From Streptomyces sp. SCSIO 30461 (lineage in GTDB: Bacteria; Actinomycetota; Actinomycetes; Streptomycetales; Streptomycetaceae), in NCBI RefSeq assembly GCF_037023745.1, contig NZ_CP146101.1, positions 2,906,001 to 2,970,000 of the forward strand: DNA of 64,000 nucleotides. The letters run 5' to 3'. The notes beneath the pieces are model-generated. The model was given only the letters and a program-made list of their open reading frames with translations. It searched no databases and was not told the origin of the DNA. This document shows positions 1 to 9,083 of the stretch, piece by piece. Each line of letters begins with the position of its first letter. The stretch's first letter is position 1. Both the position numbers and the translations under genes were made by a program.

Positions 1-228
1 CTCCTCGCACCGGTCCGTCTCAATGTCGTCTGCTTCACCCTGGCCTACAACCCCACCACCGAACGGCTCGCCGCACTCGCCGAACAGCTAGCCGCCGATG
101 CCTTCCTCACCCCCACCACCCTCGACGGTGTGCCCGCGCTGCGGGCGGCCTTCAGTAACTGGCGGACCACCGAAGCCGACGCCCGGCGAGTGGCCGCGGC
201 GTTGCACGCCGCACTGCCCGCGTTGTGA
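1..228 (+). CDS. C-terminus of a PLP-dependent decarboxylase (partial)
   Basis: The reading frame is open from the window edge and ends in TGA at 226-228, giving the last 75 residues. The tail carries the pattern of group II pyridoxal-phosphate decarboxylases (aromatic amino acid or glutamate decarboxylase type): a stretch ending in TTLDGVPALRAAF, then SNWRTTEAD, then a final amphipathic helix. In that family this part belongs to the small C-terminal domain. The active-site lysine lies upstream of the window, so the substrate cannot be inferred. An IS3 remnant follows within about 75 bp, so this gene marks the edge of a rearranged region. Confidence 0.6.
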   Translation, partial: LLAPVRLNVVCFTLAYNPTTERLAALAEQLAADAFLTPTTLDGVPALRAAFSNWRTTEADARRVAAALHAALPAL

Positions 229-300
229 GACAGTTCCCACCCCAGCCCGACGCTCTCCGCCAAACGCTGCGGGTACTGGGAAGGACGTGAAGTTCGCCCC

Positions 301-465
301 TGATCGTGGACATCAGGTGGTTACGCTCCGGGGGCGAGGTCCTGTGTCGCCGGTGCCCTGGTTTCGAGTGGGGTGACGTACCCGTAGACGGGGTGTTTGT
401 GCAGGCGGGTGTGGTTGTACTCGTCAGAGAGCCGACGGACGAACTGTGCCGCGAGCCGTCCACGG
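301..465 (-). pseudogene. 3' remnant of an IS3-family transposase with one element end
   Basis: Read on the minus strand, the frame gives EYNHTRLHKHPVYGYVTPLE and ends at a TAA (321-323). This is the typical C-terminus of IS3-family OrfB (the N-R-R/H-G-Y-x-T-P region). The sequence at 301-313 resembles the terminal inverted repeat of the larger IS3 element at 4918-9433. The rest of the gene is missing. Nothing recognisable was seen between 466 and 638. Confidence 0.6.
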
Positions 466-638
466 CAGATCAATCTCATCGATGTCCGCCGTACCGGTGG
501 TCCCGAGGCTGGCGTGGTCGTCTGCAGAGGTCAACCAGTGTCTGACCGGAGGTGCTGGTCGATAGCGGATTCAGAAGCAGCGCGGGGCGGTCTCGCCCCG
601 GTTTGTCGAGACGATCGAGGCAGTTGAGGTGACGTCAT

Positions 639-1118
639 ATGTCCGACGAGAGCGTGATCGAAGCTGCCGTAGCCCGGCTGCGGGCCTCCGGAGGTGATGA
701 AGACGCCGAACCTCATCCGCGGGCCGGTGAGCTCGTGCTCCCCGACGGGCGGACTGCACCTGAGTGCATCCGCGCCTGGGCGGCCTTCGACAACTTCTAT
801 TCGTTGAACGGCGGCCGCAGTACCTTGCCCATCGCCGATCGCGAGGGCGTCCTCGTCGTGCAGCCGATCAACCGGGTGCTGCGACAGGTGTGCCTTGAGC
901 CGATTGAGGACGAGATCGACGAGGAGACCACGGAGTACCTCAAGGACCTGATCGAGGGCCTGTCCGCAGACCTTGAGGGCTACGGGGCCGTTCTGGCGAA
1001 CGAGTACCCAGACCCGATCCTGTGGATCCCGGCTGCTGGCGAGGTGAGCATCCTGTGGTACGAGCACGACGCGCTCGACCAGCGAGTTTCATTTCTCGAC
1101 ATGCTCGCCGGGCTGTGA
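639..1118 (+). CDS. Hypothetical acidic protein, 159 aa
   Basis: I do not recognise this protein. It starts at an ATG behind a clear ribosome site (GAGGTGACGTCAT-ATG). The middle is strongly acidic (IEDEIDEETTEYLKDLIEG) and the C-terminus is rich in aromatic and aliphatic residues. There is no signal peptide or membrane segment. Third-position GC is high throughout, so it looks coding. It may be a small SMI1/SUKH-like immunity or regulatory protein, but no diagnostic motif supports that. It stands alone between an IS3 remnant and a non-coding stretch. Confidence 0.5.
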   Translation: MSDESVIEAAVARLRASGGDEDAEPHPRAGELVLPDGRTAPECIRAWAAFDNFYSLNGGRSTLPIADREGVLVVQPINRVLRQVCLEPIEDEIDEETTEYLKDLIEGLSADLEGYGAVLANEYPDPILWIPAAGEVSILWYEHDALDQRVSFLDMLAGL

Positions 1119-1925
1119 GCAGCGGCCTGCCGGTCCAGGAGGGAAAGGAGAGGGAATCCCCTTGAGCTGTCTGCACTTTGACGATGAGCGGCACCGGCAG
1201 CGGACACTCGTCGGCTGCGAGTGCATTGACGAGTGCTGCCTGTGGCCGGAGAAGGAGGCCCTGGAGCTGAACCGCCGGCAGGCTCCGAGGGTCGGCGATC
1301 ACCGGCGCGTCGCCCAGCCCGGAAGTGCGCAGAACGGCCGGATCGGCCAAGTCGTGAGCCGCTTCATGATGTGGGCCGAGGACGCGGAGGAAGTGGGCGC
1401 CGAGGAGGGGGTGTGGGTGACGCTGTCGATCCCGGGCGAAGACCTCCGGGGTGGGAACAGGCGGCGCAGGAAGGTGCCGCGTCCGCTGGAGTGGTTCGGC
1501 CCGATCGGCTCGACGACGCAGGCCGGCCCCGTCGCCCCGTTATGTTTCGAGTCATGCCGGATCACGAGCGCCGAGCCTGGCAGCAACCCATCCCGGGCCG
1601 CAGAAGAACTCTCACAGTTATGTTTTCTGCGGCTCCGCAATGGGGCTGCTGGCCTCCGGGCCCGGCATGACTTCGATATGCAGGTCGAACCCCGAACTGG
1701 ACCAGTCTTTCGTCATGTGATTGGACCATACCGCTGGTCCAGTGCCTTGCTATGGTCGCCAACATAGAGGCTCCTCGGTACTCTCCGCCGGCCGACGCCC
1801 GAGGCGCGCCGCGGCCCGGACCCCGCGACCGGGTGACCTCAGTCCTGCGACCCGGCCCTGCGCCGCCCGGGCACCATCCGGTCCTGCCGTGCGCGCCTCT
1901 CCGAACGGCGAAAGGTAATGCCACC
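1119..1925. other. Intergenic stretch upstream of the LuxR regulator
   Basis: No convincing gene was found here. An open frame at 1162-1767 begins with a cysteine-rich stretch but has no recognisable domain, and much of it overlaps competing frames. The right part (1698-1741) carries repeated TGGACCA-type half-sites described separately and probably contains the promoter of the regulator that follows. Confidence 0.4.
1698..1741. promoter_or_regulatory. Putative operator: TGGACCA direct and inverted repeats
   Basis: TGGACCA occurs at 1698-1704 and again at 1722-1728, 24 bp apart. It is followed at 1735-1741 by its exact inverse TGGTCCA with a 6-bp spacer, forming a 7-6-7 palindrome. The site lies about 185 bp upstream of the regulator start and just before a possible -10 (TATGGT at 1751-1756). 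It looks like a dimeric repressor or activator site. The cognate protein is unknown; autoregulation is one option. Confidence 0.4.
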
Positions 1926-4526
1926 ATGGGGATGCCTGTGTCTCCTGCCCTGTCCTGGACACGACCCCTGATCGGACGATCGTCGGAAGTACAGGCTTTC
2001 GACACCGCCCTGGCCGACCCGCATGTACGGGGACTGGTCATTCACGGCCCCTCGGGAACGGGGGCATCCAGGCTGGCCGATCATCTGATACGTACCGCCA
2101 GCGCACGGGGGCACCACACCACGCGCGTCGCCCTGACGGCCCCTGACGGCCCCGCCGCGCCGGATCCGGCGGAACGGGCCACGGCCCTCCTGCCGCGTTC
2201 GGCCGCACCCGGCACGCCACGCCCGATCCTCCTCGTCGACGACATCCACCTGGTACGTCCGGTCGGCACCGAGGCCCTGCGCGCGCTCCTCCAGCAGGAC
2301 GACGCCTTCCTGCTGGCGACCGTCCGGGACGGCGACGTCCGGCCCGCCCTCGTCGTCGACCTCGAACGCCGCGACGACATCGCCCGCCTCCAACTCGCCC
2401 CCCTCGACCGCGCGCAGACCGCGGACCTCCTGCGCGGTCTCCTGGGATCCGACACCGACAGCGTGACCCTCAAACGCCTACACCAGCTAAGCCAGGGCAA
2501 CATCCGCAACCTGGTCGAACTGCTCGACGGACTCCGCGACACCCGGAGGCTCCACCACGACGGCCGGCTGTGGCGCATGGCCGGAGCCCCGGCACTCACA
2601 CCCCGGCTCCGGATCCTGCTGGAGGACCGGATGGACCGGGCCGGAAGCGACGCCGGGGACGCCCTGGACCTGCTGGCCCTCGCCGGCGCCGTCGCCCTGG
2701 GCGATCTGGCGGAATCCGCCGCACCCCCCGTCCTGCAACGCCTGGAGGAACGCGACCTGATCGAGATCGATCTCAGCGGACGCCGTGCCACCGCCACCCT
2801 GACGGACCCACTCCTAGCCGCCGTACGACGCGCCCGCATCCCCCTCCTGCGCCGCCGTCACATCCTGCGCACGCACGCCGAGCGGATCCACCGCCACGGC
2901 GCCCGCCGCAGCGAGGACCTCCTGCTCGCCACCCGGCTGCAGGCAGCGGCCGGCTGCGCCGACCCCGACCTCCTCATCCGCGCGGCCGGTGCGGCGCGCG
3001 CGGGGAGCGACCACGCGAGCGTCATCGCCCTGCTGGACGCACTGCCCCAGAACCTCACCACACCCTCCACCGAACTGTGGCGGGGCGAGGCCCACTTCCA
3101 CGACGGTGATTGGCAGGCGGCGGACGCCTGCCTGCGTACCTCCGCAGCCCTACCCGGCAGCGCGCCCGGCACCGGGGAACCGGTCGACGCGGCACTCACC
3201 ACCATGATCAACCTGTTCTGGTCGGGTGCACCCACCAGTGAGGTTCTCGCCGTCGCCCGCCGTGCCCGCACCGCCATGACCGGCGAGGAGGCGCGAACCG
3301 CACTGGCCGAGGCGGCGGCCAGCATCCTCCTGCTGGCCGGGCACCCACGTTCCGGTCGCACCCTCCTCGATTCCCTCGCGCAGCGACCGAGCACCCCGCG
3401 CTCCCGCATGATCGCCGACAGCATGCGGGCTATCGCCCTGGTCGCAGCCGGCCGGGCACAGGACGCCCTCGAAGCGACCGAACGCCTCCACCGGGCCCAC
3501 CTCGACAGCCTCGACCCGCGCATCTTCCATCACTCCACCCACCTCGTCCTCCAGGTGGCCGCCCTCACGGAACTAGGCCACCCCGACGAAGCCGAGGCAC
3601 ACGCGCTCCGCCAGTCCGAACAGCCGCAGACGAACCCGCTGCGGGACACCTGGCTCGCCTTCCACCGCGGACGCTGTGCCTGGACCGCCGGACGCATGGC
3701 CAATGCCCGGCGCCACTACGCCGACGCCATCGCCATCAGCGAAACCGCCGGACACACCCGCATCCTGCGCCTGGCCTACTCCTACCTGGCGGCCGCACAT
3801 GCCGTCCTCGGCGACACAACCGCCGCGGCCGAAGCCCTCGCCACCGCCGACACCCACCCCCGCACGGGGTTCCTGGCAGGCGAGGACCTCCTGGGCGAAG
3901 CCTGGCTGCACGCCGCCCAAGGCCGCCTCACCGAAGCCCGGAACGTGCTCGAAACAGCGGCCCACCGCGCCCAGGCAGCAGGCCAGCACGCCTCACGGCT
4001 CCTCCTGCTCACCGATCTCGTCCGCCTGGGGTCCCCCCGCCACGCCGAACCCCTCTGCGCCCTGGCCGAACGCATCCAAGGACCCCTCGCCCAGGCCCGC
4101 GCCACCTACGCGCGCGCCGTCGCCAGCCGCAACCCGGACCGCCTGCTCGACGCCGCCCGCTACCTGGCGGACCTCGGCATCCACGGCCTCGCAGCCGACA
4201 GCGCCGGCCTCGCTGCCGACCGTTTCCGTGCCGTCGGCGACCTTCGCCTCGCCCCGCGTGCGGAAACCGTCGCCCACCGGGAACGGCAACGACTCCAGGG
4301 AGCGATCACCCCTCAGTTGGCCACCCTCCACACCTGGGGCGACCCCCTGACCGAACGCGAACGCGAAGTGGCGCTGCGCGCCTCGCGCAGGGTGAGCAGC
4401 AAGGAGATCGCCGCCGAGATGGCGCTCTCGCCCAGAACTGTCGACAACACCCTGCAGCGCGTGTACCGCAAGCTCGGCGTCACGACCCGCCGCGACCTCG
4501 CCGCCGCTCTCGACAGTCCCGACTGA
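1926..4526 (+). CDS. LuxR-family transcriptional regulator with N-terminal ATPase-like domain
   Basis: This 866-residue protein has the LAL (large LuxR) layout: an N-terminal AAA/NTPase-like domain, a long alpha-helical TPR-like middle rich in Ala, Leu and Arg, and a C-terminal LuxR HTH starting at LTEREREVALRAS with SSKEIAAEMALSPRTVDN and VYRKLGVTTRRDL. The Walker A position reads GPSGTGAS, so the lysine that contacts ATP phosphate is alanine. A Walker-B-like LLVDDIH is kept. I chose the ATG at 1926 because AAAGG lies just upstream and the NTPase domain begins shortly after; the frame stays open to 1752. LAL proteins usually activate pathway genes, but no obvious target lies next to it. Loss of the lysine suggests altered or no ATP hydrolysis. 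Confidence 0.85.
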   Translation: MGMPVSPALSWTRPLIGRSSEVQAFDTALADPHVRGLVIHGPSGTGASRLADHLIRTASARGHHTTRVALTAPDGPAAPDPAERATALLPRSAAPGTPRPILLVDDIHLVRPVGTEALRALLQQDDAFLLATVRDGDVRPALVVDLERRDDIARLQLAPLDRAQTADLLRGLLGSDTDSVTLKRLHQLSQGNIRNLVELLDGLRDTRRLHHDGRLWRMAGAPALTPRLRILLEDRMDRAGSDAGDALDLLALAGAVALGDLAESAAPPVLQRLEERDLIEIDLSGRRATATLTDPLLAAVRRARIPLLRRRHILRTHAERIHRHGARRSEDLLLATRLQAAAGCADPDLLIRAAGAARAGSDHASVIALLDALPQNLTTPSTELWRGEAHFHDGDWQAADACLRTSAALPGSAPGTGEPVDAALTTMINLFWSGAPTSEVLAVARRARTAMTGEEARTALAEAAASILLLAGHPRSGRTLLDSLAQRPSTPRSRMIADSMRAIALVAAGRAQDALEATERLHRAHLDSLDPRIFHHSTHLVLQVAALTELGHPDEAEAHALRQSEQPQTNPLRDTWLAFHRGRCAWTAGRMANARRHYADAIAISETAGHTRILRLAYSYLAAAHAVLGDTTAAAEALATADTHPRTGFLAGEDLLGEAWLHAAQGRLTEARNVLETAAHRAQAAGQHASRLLLLTDLVRLGSPRHAEPLCALAERIQGPLAQARATYARAVASRNPDRLLDAARYLADLGIHGLAADSAGLAADRFRAVGDLRLAPRAETVAHRERQRLQGAITPQLATLHTWGDPLTEREREVALRASRRVSSKEIAAEMALSPRTVDNTLQRVYRKLGVTTRRDLAAALDSPD

Positions 4527-4735
4527 CACCCGCCGAGGCCCGAGCAGGACGTGTGCGGCACCGGTGACACATGAACCGTCTGCCACTCTGCGGGGCTGGC
4601 TCTCCCGGCATATGTCAACGGTCCGGTGTCCGTCCGCGGTCTGACTCAACAGAGGCGTGTCCCGGCCGGTCGGTTCCGGAAGTCGGCGTGTCGGCCGTGG
4701 CTCCCCTGTCCCCCGACCGTGAGGAACACGGTCCC

Positions 4736-4900
4736 GTGATACTGCTCGGTGTCGATCCCCACAAGTCCACACTGCCACCGCCGTCGAGCCGGAACCAAAC
4801 CAGCAGGTCGGAACGATCCGGATCGAGGCGAGCCTGACGGGCCACGGCGCCTGCTGGCCTGGGCCAAGCGGTGGCTGCACAGCAAGTGGGTGGCGGAGAC
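4736..4900 (+). pseudogene. N-terminal remnant of an IS110-family transposase
   Basis: GTG at 4736 opens a frame giving VILLGVDPHKST, the conserved N-terminus of IS110 DEDD transposases (first catalytic Asp in GVDPHK). Frame continuity is then lost, but a fragment reading RLLAWAKRW in another frame shows that the homology continues to about 4900. The rest of the element is absent; the IS3 element begins at 4918. The 4527-4735 stretch before it holds no gene I can support. Confidence 0.6.
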
Positions 4901-4937
4901 ACCATGGAGCTTCCCCGTGATCTTGGACACTCGATGG

Positions 4938-5079
4938 TTATGCCGCGAGGGTGTGTCGGTGCCGTTGGCGGGTCTCGGTCGGGGTGAGGTAGCCGAAGAC
5001 CTTGTGTCTGCGCAGCCGGCGCCGGTTGTAGAACGTCTCGATGAAATCGAAGACGTCGGCACGGGCGGTGGCCCGGTCA
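4938..5079 (-). pseudogene. 3' end of the split IS3 orfB
   Basis: On the minus strand this reads FDFIETFYNRRRLRRHKVFG followed by YLTPTETRQRHRHTLAA and TAA. It is the standard C-terminus of an IS3 transposase integrase domain. It is the missing end of the gene at 8338-9083, separated by two inserted elements of about 3.2 kb in total. Confidence 0.8.
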
Positions 5080-5191
5080 GAAGCCGTTGTCGTACCGAAC
5101 GTGAACGATGAGTTTCCGCAGTTCAGGCATGGTGTCGCCTTCGGTGAGGCAGTCTCGAACCGTCGGGTTGTCTCGTCGGTGGAGGTGCTGG

Positions 5192-5728
5192 ATGGCGTCG
5201 GTCGTAGGTCTGCTGGAAGAGCGGGAGCTGGCTGCTCGGGAGCGGGTGGAGGTGCTGCGGGCAGAGGCCGACCGGGTCCTGGCTCTGCTCGCGGAGGCGG
5301 AGACGGGCTGGCAGGAGTGGGTGATCGCGCGGCAGCGGGTCGGCGAGGTGCTCTCCGCGACGCCGACAGCCCCGCGGGAGCCGGCTGTCGTGGAGGCCCC
5401 AGATGACGTGCAGGAGCAGGAGCCAGGACCCGCCGTGGCGGCCTCGGTCGGGGGTCGGGTGGTGCCGGTGCGGCAGCCGGGATCGGATCCGCAGACCCTG
5501 CCGGAGGGATACCGGGAGATCATGCGGGTGGTCACCGAGCAGGTCGGACCGGACGGCGGTTCGGCGACGGGCTGTCAGGAGATCGCGGCGGGACTCGGTC
5601 TGGAGCCGACACCGGCGCGTGTCGAGGCAGTGCGGCACCGGGCGAAGCGGCTGGTGACGCGGGGATGGCTGACCGAGCCGGTGCCGGGCCGGTTCACGTT
5701 CCCCGGCGGGCGAGGCGCCGGCTCATGA
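5192..5728 (+). CDS. IS-borne coiled-coil plus winged-helix protein (passenger)
   Basis: I start this at ATG 5192 because GGAGGTG sits 5 bp upstream; the frame is open further 5'. The 178-residue product has an N-terminal heptad-like helix (LLEERELAARERVEVLRAE), a charged Pro/Val linker and a C-terminal winged-helix-like module ending RGWLTEPVPGRFTFP. It lies inside the inverted repeats of the IS5-like element, convergent with the transposase. A relative at 9691-10113 shares the same tail (RGILTEPETGLFTQP) and is coupled to another IS5 transposase fragment. This suggests a DNA-binding accessory protein carried by these elements. The function is inferred from context only. Confidence 0.65.
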   Translation: MASVVGLLEERELAARERVEVLRAEADRVLALLAEAETGWQEWVIARQRVGEVLSATPTAPREPAVVEAPDDVQEQEPGPAVAASVGGRVVPVRQPGSDPQTLPEGYREIMRVVTEQVGPDGGSATGCQEIAAGLGLEPTPARVEAVRHRAKRLVTRGWLTEPVPGRFTFPGGRGAGS

Positions 5729-6602
5729 GCATGGTCATCGACCACAGCACCATCTGCTCGTGCACCACGGGCAGCGTCTCGTAGTCGCGCACCAGTCGTC
5801 GCGAGCGGAACAACCAGCTCAGCGTCCGCTCCACCATCCAGCGGCGCGGCAGCACCACGAACCCCTTGACGTCGTCGGACCGCTTGACGACCTGCACGGT
5901 GAGCTGGAGTTTCTGCTTCGCCCACCAGATCAGGGCTCCCGCGTAGCCGCCGTCGGCCCACACCAGGCTGATCTTCTTGTAGCGGTCGTGCAGGCGCCGC
6001 AGCAGTGGCACGGCCGCGTGCCGGTCCTGGACGCCGGCGGTGGTGACCATCACCGCGAGGAGCAGGCCAAGGCAGTCGACCACGATGTGCCGCTTGCGCC
6101 CTGCCACCTTCTTCCCCGCGTCGTATCCGCGCGAGGACGCGGGCGCGGTGGCGGCGGCCCGCACCGACTGCGAGTCGATGATCCCCGCGGTCGGCTCCGG
6201 ATCGCGGCCGGCGTCCTCACGGACCCGGCCTCGGAGCCGGTCGTGCAGCTCGGCCAGTAGCCCGGTCGCGCCCCACCGGCGCGCGAAGGCGTACACGCGG
6301 TCCCACGCGGGGAAGTCGACCGGCATGGAGCGCCACTTGATGCCGTTGTCGACCGTGTAGCGCACCGCGTCCAGCATCTGCCGGTGGCAGTAGCCCTCCG
6401 GCTGACCGCCACGGCCCTCCAGCCACGCCGGGACCGGCAGCGCGTCGCGGACCACCGCCCACTCCGCGTCCGACATGTCCGACGGATACCTGGGCTCGCG
6501 GTCCGCATGGTCCCCCGCGTTCCCGAACCGGTGCGCGAGGCAGTCACACGACCGGGCAGCCGAGTTGGACGACACGGACACGGAAACGCAAGACTGCGAC
6601 AC
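5694..6602 (-). CDS. IS5-family DDE transposase
   Basis: This 302-residue transposase shows the IS5 layout: an N-terminal DUF4096-type region (PSDMSDAEWAVVRDALP), a central IIDSQSV with the first catalytic Asp, WADGGYAG with the second Asp, and VLPRRWMVERTLSWL with the catalytic Glu. A GTG at 6602 gives the longest product; the internal ATG before SDAEWAVV would also give a full catalytic domain. The gene appears intact and lies between perfect terminal repeats, so the element may still be active. Confidence 0.85.
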   Translation of the reverse strand: MSQSCVSVSVSSNSAARSCDCLAHRFGNAGDHADREPRYPSDMSDAEWAVVRDALPVPAWLEGRGGQPEGYCHRQMLDAVRYTVDNGIKWRSMPVDFPAWDRVYAFARRWGATGLLAELHDRLRGRVREDAGRDPEPTAGIIDSQSVRAAATAPASSRGYDAGKKVAGRKRHIVVDCLGLLLAVMVTTAGVQDRHAAVPLLRRLHDRYKKISLVWADGGYAGALIWWAKQKLQLTVQVVKRSDDVKGFVVLPRRWMVERTLSWLFRSRRLVRDYETLPVVHEQMVLWSMTMLMSRRLARRGT

Positions 6603-6750
6603 AAGGGCCTCCTGGGCAGCTCGGCGTCTTCAACAACCCGGAGCTGCACAGGAGGCCCTGCCTTCATGCGCACACCCGCCACAGATCACCCGACCGAGGC
6701 GTCCCCGTCGAACCGACGTCCACCATGATCGGTACGACAACGGCTTCTCA

Positions 6751-8334
6751 GCTTGATATTTAACATTGCTCCCGTTTTGAGCGGAGATGTTCTGTTCGAG
6801 TTTCGAGGCGCTTCACGGTCTTCCCGGGCTCGTAGCGAGTAGCCGGTCTGCGGTTTCTTGAGCCAAGAGGTCGTCCTGGTCCGGGTCTTGAGGGTTTCGG
6901 CACGGCTGCGGGACGGGCGGTGGTCGCGCGGATGTGCCTGAACCCCCGGCGGACCCGGGCGGGGGTGAGTCGGTGTGCCGGGCGTGGTCTTTCCCAGGGG
7001 CGGCGGAGGTCCTCGGCGAGGGGGCGGGCGAGACGGAGCTGGGTGTGAACGGTGATGATCAGCCACGTCCATAGGTCGGCGACGGCCGGGTCGCGGACCT
7101 TCGGCGTGGTCCAGCCCAGGGTCTGTTTCCAGAACCTGAAGGTGTGTTCAAGATCGAACCTGCGCAAGAACGCTTGCCAGCGCACATCGATGTCTGTGCT
7201 GGTCATGCCGGTGCGCGAGGACCACAGCCAGACCGGCTTCGGATCGTGGTCGCCCGGTAGGTGGTCGACCTTCAGGCGGATCAACGTGCCGTGGATCAAA
7301 GGGAGTTCACCCTCGTGGTCGAGCCAGGGGCCGCGGGCCTGCAGCCGGGGGTGCATCCGGTCCCAGGCCAGGGCCTCGGCCCTGCCGTAGCGCGTGGTGT
7401 CGCTTGTTGTGGTGGCGTCGGGGCTGTGCCAGGAGTCCGGCTTGGCGAAGGTAAGGACGCCGCCGTGTTTGCGCGGCTGCCCGCCGCGCGGCCCGGAGCG
7501 GCGGGGGCCGGCGTCGCGGAGCATGACCCGGTCCGAGCGCAGCCGGCCGACGAGCTCGACGGGCAGGTCGGACAGGAGGTGGGCGAGGCGGCAGACGTCG
7601 TAGCCCGCGTCCGTCACGATCAGGACGTCCGGCATCCAGGGCTGCCAGTGCCCGGCCTGTACGAGGCGCACGAGGACTTCCCGGAGCTGGGCGGCGGTCA
7701 CGGCGATGGCGTCGTCGGCCGGGCCCAGCCGGACCGCGTCCAGCACCGCCGTCCAGGAGGTCCGTCCTGTCTCCAGGGCGGCGACGATCGAGTACGGCCA
7801 GCCCGGGATCATCTGGTCCGAGCTGCGGCCACGTCCGTAGACGTGGCAGAACAGCAGGTCCGGGCTGGTGGGGGCGTCCGGGCGCAGCCAGTTGCTCACA
7901 TCGACCGCGAGGACGATCCGTCCGTCGGCGGCCCTCGGCAGCGGGGTGGAGGCCAGCAGCCGACGCAGCCGGGTCGGCTCCAGCCAGCCGTTGTTCAACG
8001 CGCCGTACATCGCGCCGTGCCCGCGCGGATGCTCGGCGAGCAGCGTGAGTTCGGGCAGCGAGACCACCGGACCGTCCACACACAGCACGGCGTCCGTCAG
8101 GTCGAAGAGCGCGTCCGCGCGAGAGTAGAGGCAGTCGTAGAACTCAACCCGAAAGCGGGACAAGATACCCAACGCGTCACCTGCGGGCGCGTCGACGGGG
8201 ACACTCATGGGCAGCGGCCGTTCTCTCGTGCTTCGTTACTCGACATCTCGAAGCGTGGAGAACGGCCGTCTCCGCTGTCCCCTGAAAAACCGCAGATCAG
8301 CAGGTCGGGTGACCTGCGAGGTTAAACATCAAGC
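6751..8334. mobile_element. IS4/IS701-like element
   Basis: Terminal repeats GCTTGATATTTAAC (6751-6764) and GTTAAACATCAAGC (8321-8334) are inverse with one mismatch. TCA lies on both sides. The element carries one minus-strand transposase. It abuts the IS5-like element with only a shared TCA between them, so one inserted exactly at the border duplication of the other. Confidence 0.8.
6760..8208 (-). CDS. IS4-superfamily (IS701-like) transposase
   Basis: This 482-residue transposase has spaced catalytic motifs of an IS4-type RNase H fold: LAVDVSNWLRPD near residue 105, LIVTDAGYD near residue 200, and FDLEHTFRFWKQTLGW near residue 370 supplying the Glu. The C-terminus is basic and Pro/Arg-rich (PGRPLGSRNRRPATRYEPG). 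It fills the space between the terminal repeats and appears undamaged. The family name is less certain than its identity as a DDE transposase. Confidence 0.8.
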   Translation of the reverse strand: MSVPVDAPAGDALGILSRFRVEFYDCLYSRADALFDLTDAVLCVDGPVVSLPELTLLAEHPRGHGAMYGALNNGWLEPTRLRRLLASTPLPRAADGRIVLAVDVSNWLRPDAPTSPDLLFCHVYGRGRSSDQMIPGWPYSIVAALETGRTSWTAVLDAVRLGPADDAIAVTAAQLREVLVRLVQAGHWQPWMPDVLIVTDAGYDVCRLAHLLSDLPVELVGRLRSDRVMLRDAGPRRSGPRGGQPRKHGGVLTFAKPDSWHSPDATTTSDTTRYGRAEALAWDRMHPRLQARGPWLDHEGELPLIHGTLIRLKVDHLPGDHDPKPVWLWSSRTGMTSTDIDVRWQAFLRRFDLEHTFRFWKQTLGWTTPKVRDPAVADLWTWLIITVHTQLRLARPLAEDLRRPWERPRPAHRLTPARVRRGFRHIRATTARPAAVPKPSRPGPGRPLGSRNRRPATRYEPGKTVKRLETRTEHLRSKREQC

Positions 8335-8337
8335 TCA

Positions 8338-9083
8338 GACCAGACTCGGGTGCCGATCTCTTCTTTGAGCAGGGCCCAGAAACTCTCCGCGGCGGCGTTG
8401 TCGAAGCAGGACCCGGTGCGTCCGCAGCTCTGGCGGAGTTCCAACTCCCGTATTCGGTCCTGGAATCGGGTCGAGGTGTATTCGCTGCCGCGGTCGCTGT
8501 GGATCACGCAGCCGGGTTGCAATCCACCGCGGCCGTGGGCCATGTCAAGTGCATCGACGACGAGATCGGCGCGGTGGTGATCGGCCATCGAGTAGCCGAC
8601 GACCTCGCGGGTGGCCAGGTCGAGCCAGCAGGCGAGGTAGAGCCAGCCCTCGCCGGTGGGCAGGGCGGTGATGTCGCCGACCAGTTTCGTGCCGGGCGTT
8701 TCGGCGTGGAATTCGCGGCCGATCAGGTCCGGGGCCGGCCTGGCCTTCCTGTCCGCTCGTGTCAGCGAACGGCGCTTGCGGCGGGTCACGCCCTGGATGC
8801 CGTGCTCGCGCATGAGACGGGCGACCCGTTTACGGTTCACCGCCCGTCCCAGACGCCGCAGTTCGGCATGGACGCGCGGGACACCATAGGTCTGGCGCGA
8901 GCCGACGTGGATCACGGTGATCTCGTGCACCAGGGCCTGGTCGGCGGCCCGGCGGGCGGCCCGGGGCTTTGCTGCGGCGAGCCAGGCATAGAACGAGGAA
9001 CGGGCCACCTTGAGCAGGCGGCAGAGGAAAGCGACGCCGTGGGTGGTCTTCTCCGCCTCGATGAACGCATACGTCTCGTTCAC
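8338..9083 (-). pseudogene. 5' part of the split IS3 orfB
   Basis: GTG at 9083 overlaps the orfA stop (GTGA), the usual IS3 arrangement. The product shows the HTH_21 region (HGVAFLCRLLKVARSSFYAW) and the rve integrase core: VGDITALPT (Asp), VIHSDRGSEYTS (Asp) and DNAAAESFWALLKEE (Glu). It is cut right after KEEIGTRVW by the element at 6751-8334, where it runs into an accidental stop at 8322. Its missing end is at 4938-5079. Confidence 0.85.

Larger units (their letters stand above)
5080..6747. mobile_element. IS5-family (IS1031-like) element with a passenger gene
   Basis: Perfect 19-bp terminal inverted repeats (GAAGCCGTTGTCGTACCGA at 5080-5098 and its complement at 6729-6747) enclose the element. 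The flanking TCA trinucleotides fit the 3-bp TNA target duplication known for the IS1031 group. It encodes a transposase on the minus strand and a coiled-coil/winged-helix protein on the plus strand. The two genes are convergent and overlap by about 35 bp. It is inserted in the IS3 element described above. Confidence 0.85.

Noticed and set aside
1162..1767. 201-codon plus-strand ORF
   Set aside because: No recognisable domain and overlap with competing frames; a GGGAAAGGAG-like site precedes it, but the sequence lacks a protein-like pattern.
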